Assembly: GCA_005788065.1 (NCBI GenBank)
Contig: SXZD01000289.1
Location: 1 to 7,029 of the forward strand
Direction: 5' to 3'
Length of the DNA: 7,029 nucleotides
From: Burkholderiales bacterium
GTDB lineage: Bacteria; Pseudomonadota; Gammaproteobacteria; Burkholderiales; Burkholderiaceae_B
In this document: positions 6,362 through 7,029 of the stretch, in pieces
How the letters are laid out: the number at the start of each line of letters is the position of its first letter
Position numbering within the stretch: the stretch's first letter is position 1
The notes under the pieces: generated by a model
What the model was told of the DNA's origin: nothing
Seen by the model: the letters and a program-made list of their open reading frames with translations, nothing else
The model's database searches: none
Translations under genes and position numbers: made by a program

Positions 6362-7029
6362 TCAGTCCGCCTCTTTTGCAAACGGATTGCTGGTACTGCG
6401 CATTTCAACCCGCAGGGGTGTACCCACCAGCTTGAAGTGCTCGCGTATGCAGGACTCAAGATAACGCTTGTAGGTATCGGAAACCGCATCGAGTGCATTG
6501 CCGTGAATGACCACCACCGGCGGATTCTGGCCTCCCTGATGCGCATAACGCAGTTTGGGCCGGAAAATGCCCTTGCGCGGAGGTTGCTGCTTTTCAACGG
6601 CTTCGTGGATGAGGCGGGTAAGTTTGGGCGTAGAGAGCTTGGCAAATGCGGCTGCATGCGCTTCATCGACCGATTTCATCATCGGGCCGATACCAAACTT
6701 TTTGACCGCCGAGATGAAATGCAAACGCGCAAAATTGAGGAATCCCAAGCGGCGTTGCAATTCGATGCGGATGCGGTCCTTGCGGTATTCGTCTACGCCA
6801 TCCCATTTGTTGCAGGCAATCACCAGCGAACGCCCGGTTTCCACAATGAAACCGGCAATCGAAGCGTCCTGATCGCTGATGGAGTCGATGGCATCAAGCA
6901 TCAGGATGACAACGTTGGCATCTTCGATGGCCTGCTATGTCTTGATGACAGAAAACTTTTCGATAGCCTCGAACACTTTGCCCTTGCGGCGCAAACCTGC
7001 CGTGTCGATCAAGGTGTAGTGTCGTCCAC
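6362..7029 (-). CDS. der: GTPase Der (EngA), 3' part, with an internal TAG codon
   Basis: Der is an essential tandem-GTPase that helps assemble the 50S ribosomal subunit. The window holds only the end: the second GTPase domain from its G3 motif (YTLIDTAG), then G4 NKWD, G5 ISAVKK, and the KH-like C-terminal domain finishing GTPLRVEMRSTSNPF. The first GTPase domain and the G1 motif of the second would lie beyond the right edge. Family resemblance is continuous on both sides of an in-frame TAG at 6935-6937: KVFEAIEKFSVIKT before it and QAIEDANVVIL after it. The family normally has Leu at that position. Read literally, the only intact frame restarts at ATG 6901 and gives 179 residues lacking G1 to G3, which could not be a working GTPase. 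The gene is therefore a mutated or decayed copy, or the base is a sequencing error. Identification is secure; intactness is not. Confidence 0.9.
6935..6937 (-). other. In-frame amber codon inside der
   Basis: The minus strand reads ACA TAG CAG in the der frame, 12 codons before the ATG at 6901. The flanking residues align with the conserved Der phrase KTLQAIEDA, so TAG replaces a Leu codon. A single change from TTG (T to A) would explain it. No shift of frame accompanies it. Confidence 0.9.

Noticed and set aside
5493..6464. A 323-residue open frame on the plus strand across the oxidoreductase and CBS-protein genes.
   Set aside because: It is antisense to two well-supported genes, has a His-rich low-complexity composition typical of a reversed GC-rich frame, and shows no recognisable domain.

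Overview
The window is a GC-rich stretch of a bacterial chromosome in which all seven genes lie on the minus strand. The proteins look most like those of Betaproteobacteria, probably Burkholderiales (a Comamonadaceae- or Alcaligenaceae-like bacterium). This rests on LeuC, AroC, Der and the small two-CBS protein ending in a YIRDWP-type tail. The assignment is inference from remembered family features, not from a search.

In transcription order (high to low coordinates) the layout is as follows. The 3' part of der, a ribosome-assembly GTPase, carries an in-frame TAG close to the window edge. A two-CBS-domain protein follows, and 26 bases later a renalase-like FAD oxidoreductase. A short intergenic region with a degenerate heptamer array and a probable promoter comes next. 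Then aroC (chorismate synthase) overlaps an MFS transporter gene by an ATGA junction, and an M48 metalloprotease lipoprotein gene follows. Finally there is an intergenic region with an 11-bp tandem repeat and a probable promoter, then leuC, which runs off the left edge.

Two genes are amino-acid biosynthesis housekeeping genes: aroC makes the last common precursor of the aromatic amino acids, and leuC isomerises isopropylmalate for leucine. Two spacings suggest co-transcription: CBS protein with oxidoreductase, and aroC with the MFS transporter and perhaps the protease. leuC probably starts its own transcript, with leuD and leuB expected beyond the edge.

I found no mobile element, CRISPR array, RNA gene or defence system, and no convincing new multi-gene system. 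The points most worth a second look are the amber codon inside der together with the lack of hfq after it, the two unrelated short-period tandem repeats between genes, and the CBS and renalase-like pair. No stretch of 300 bases or more lacks a gene.
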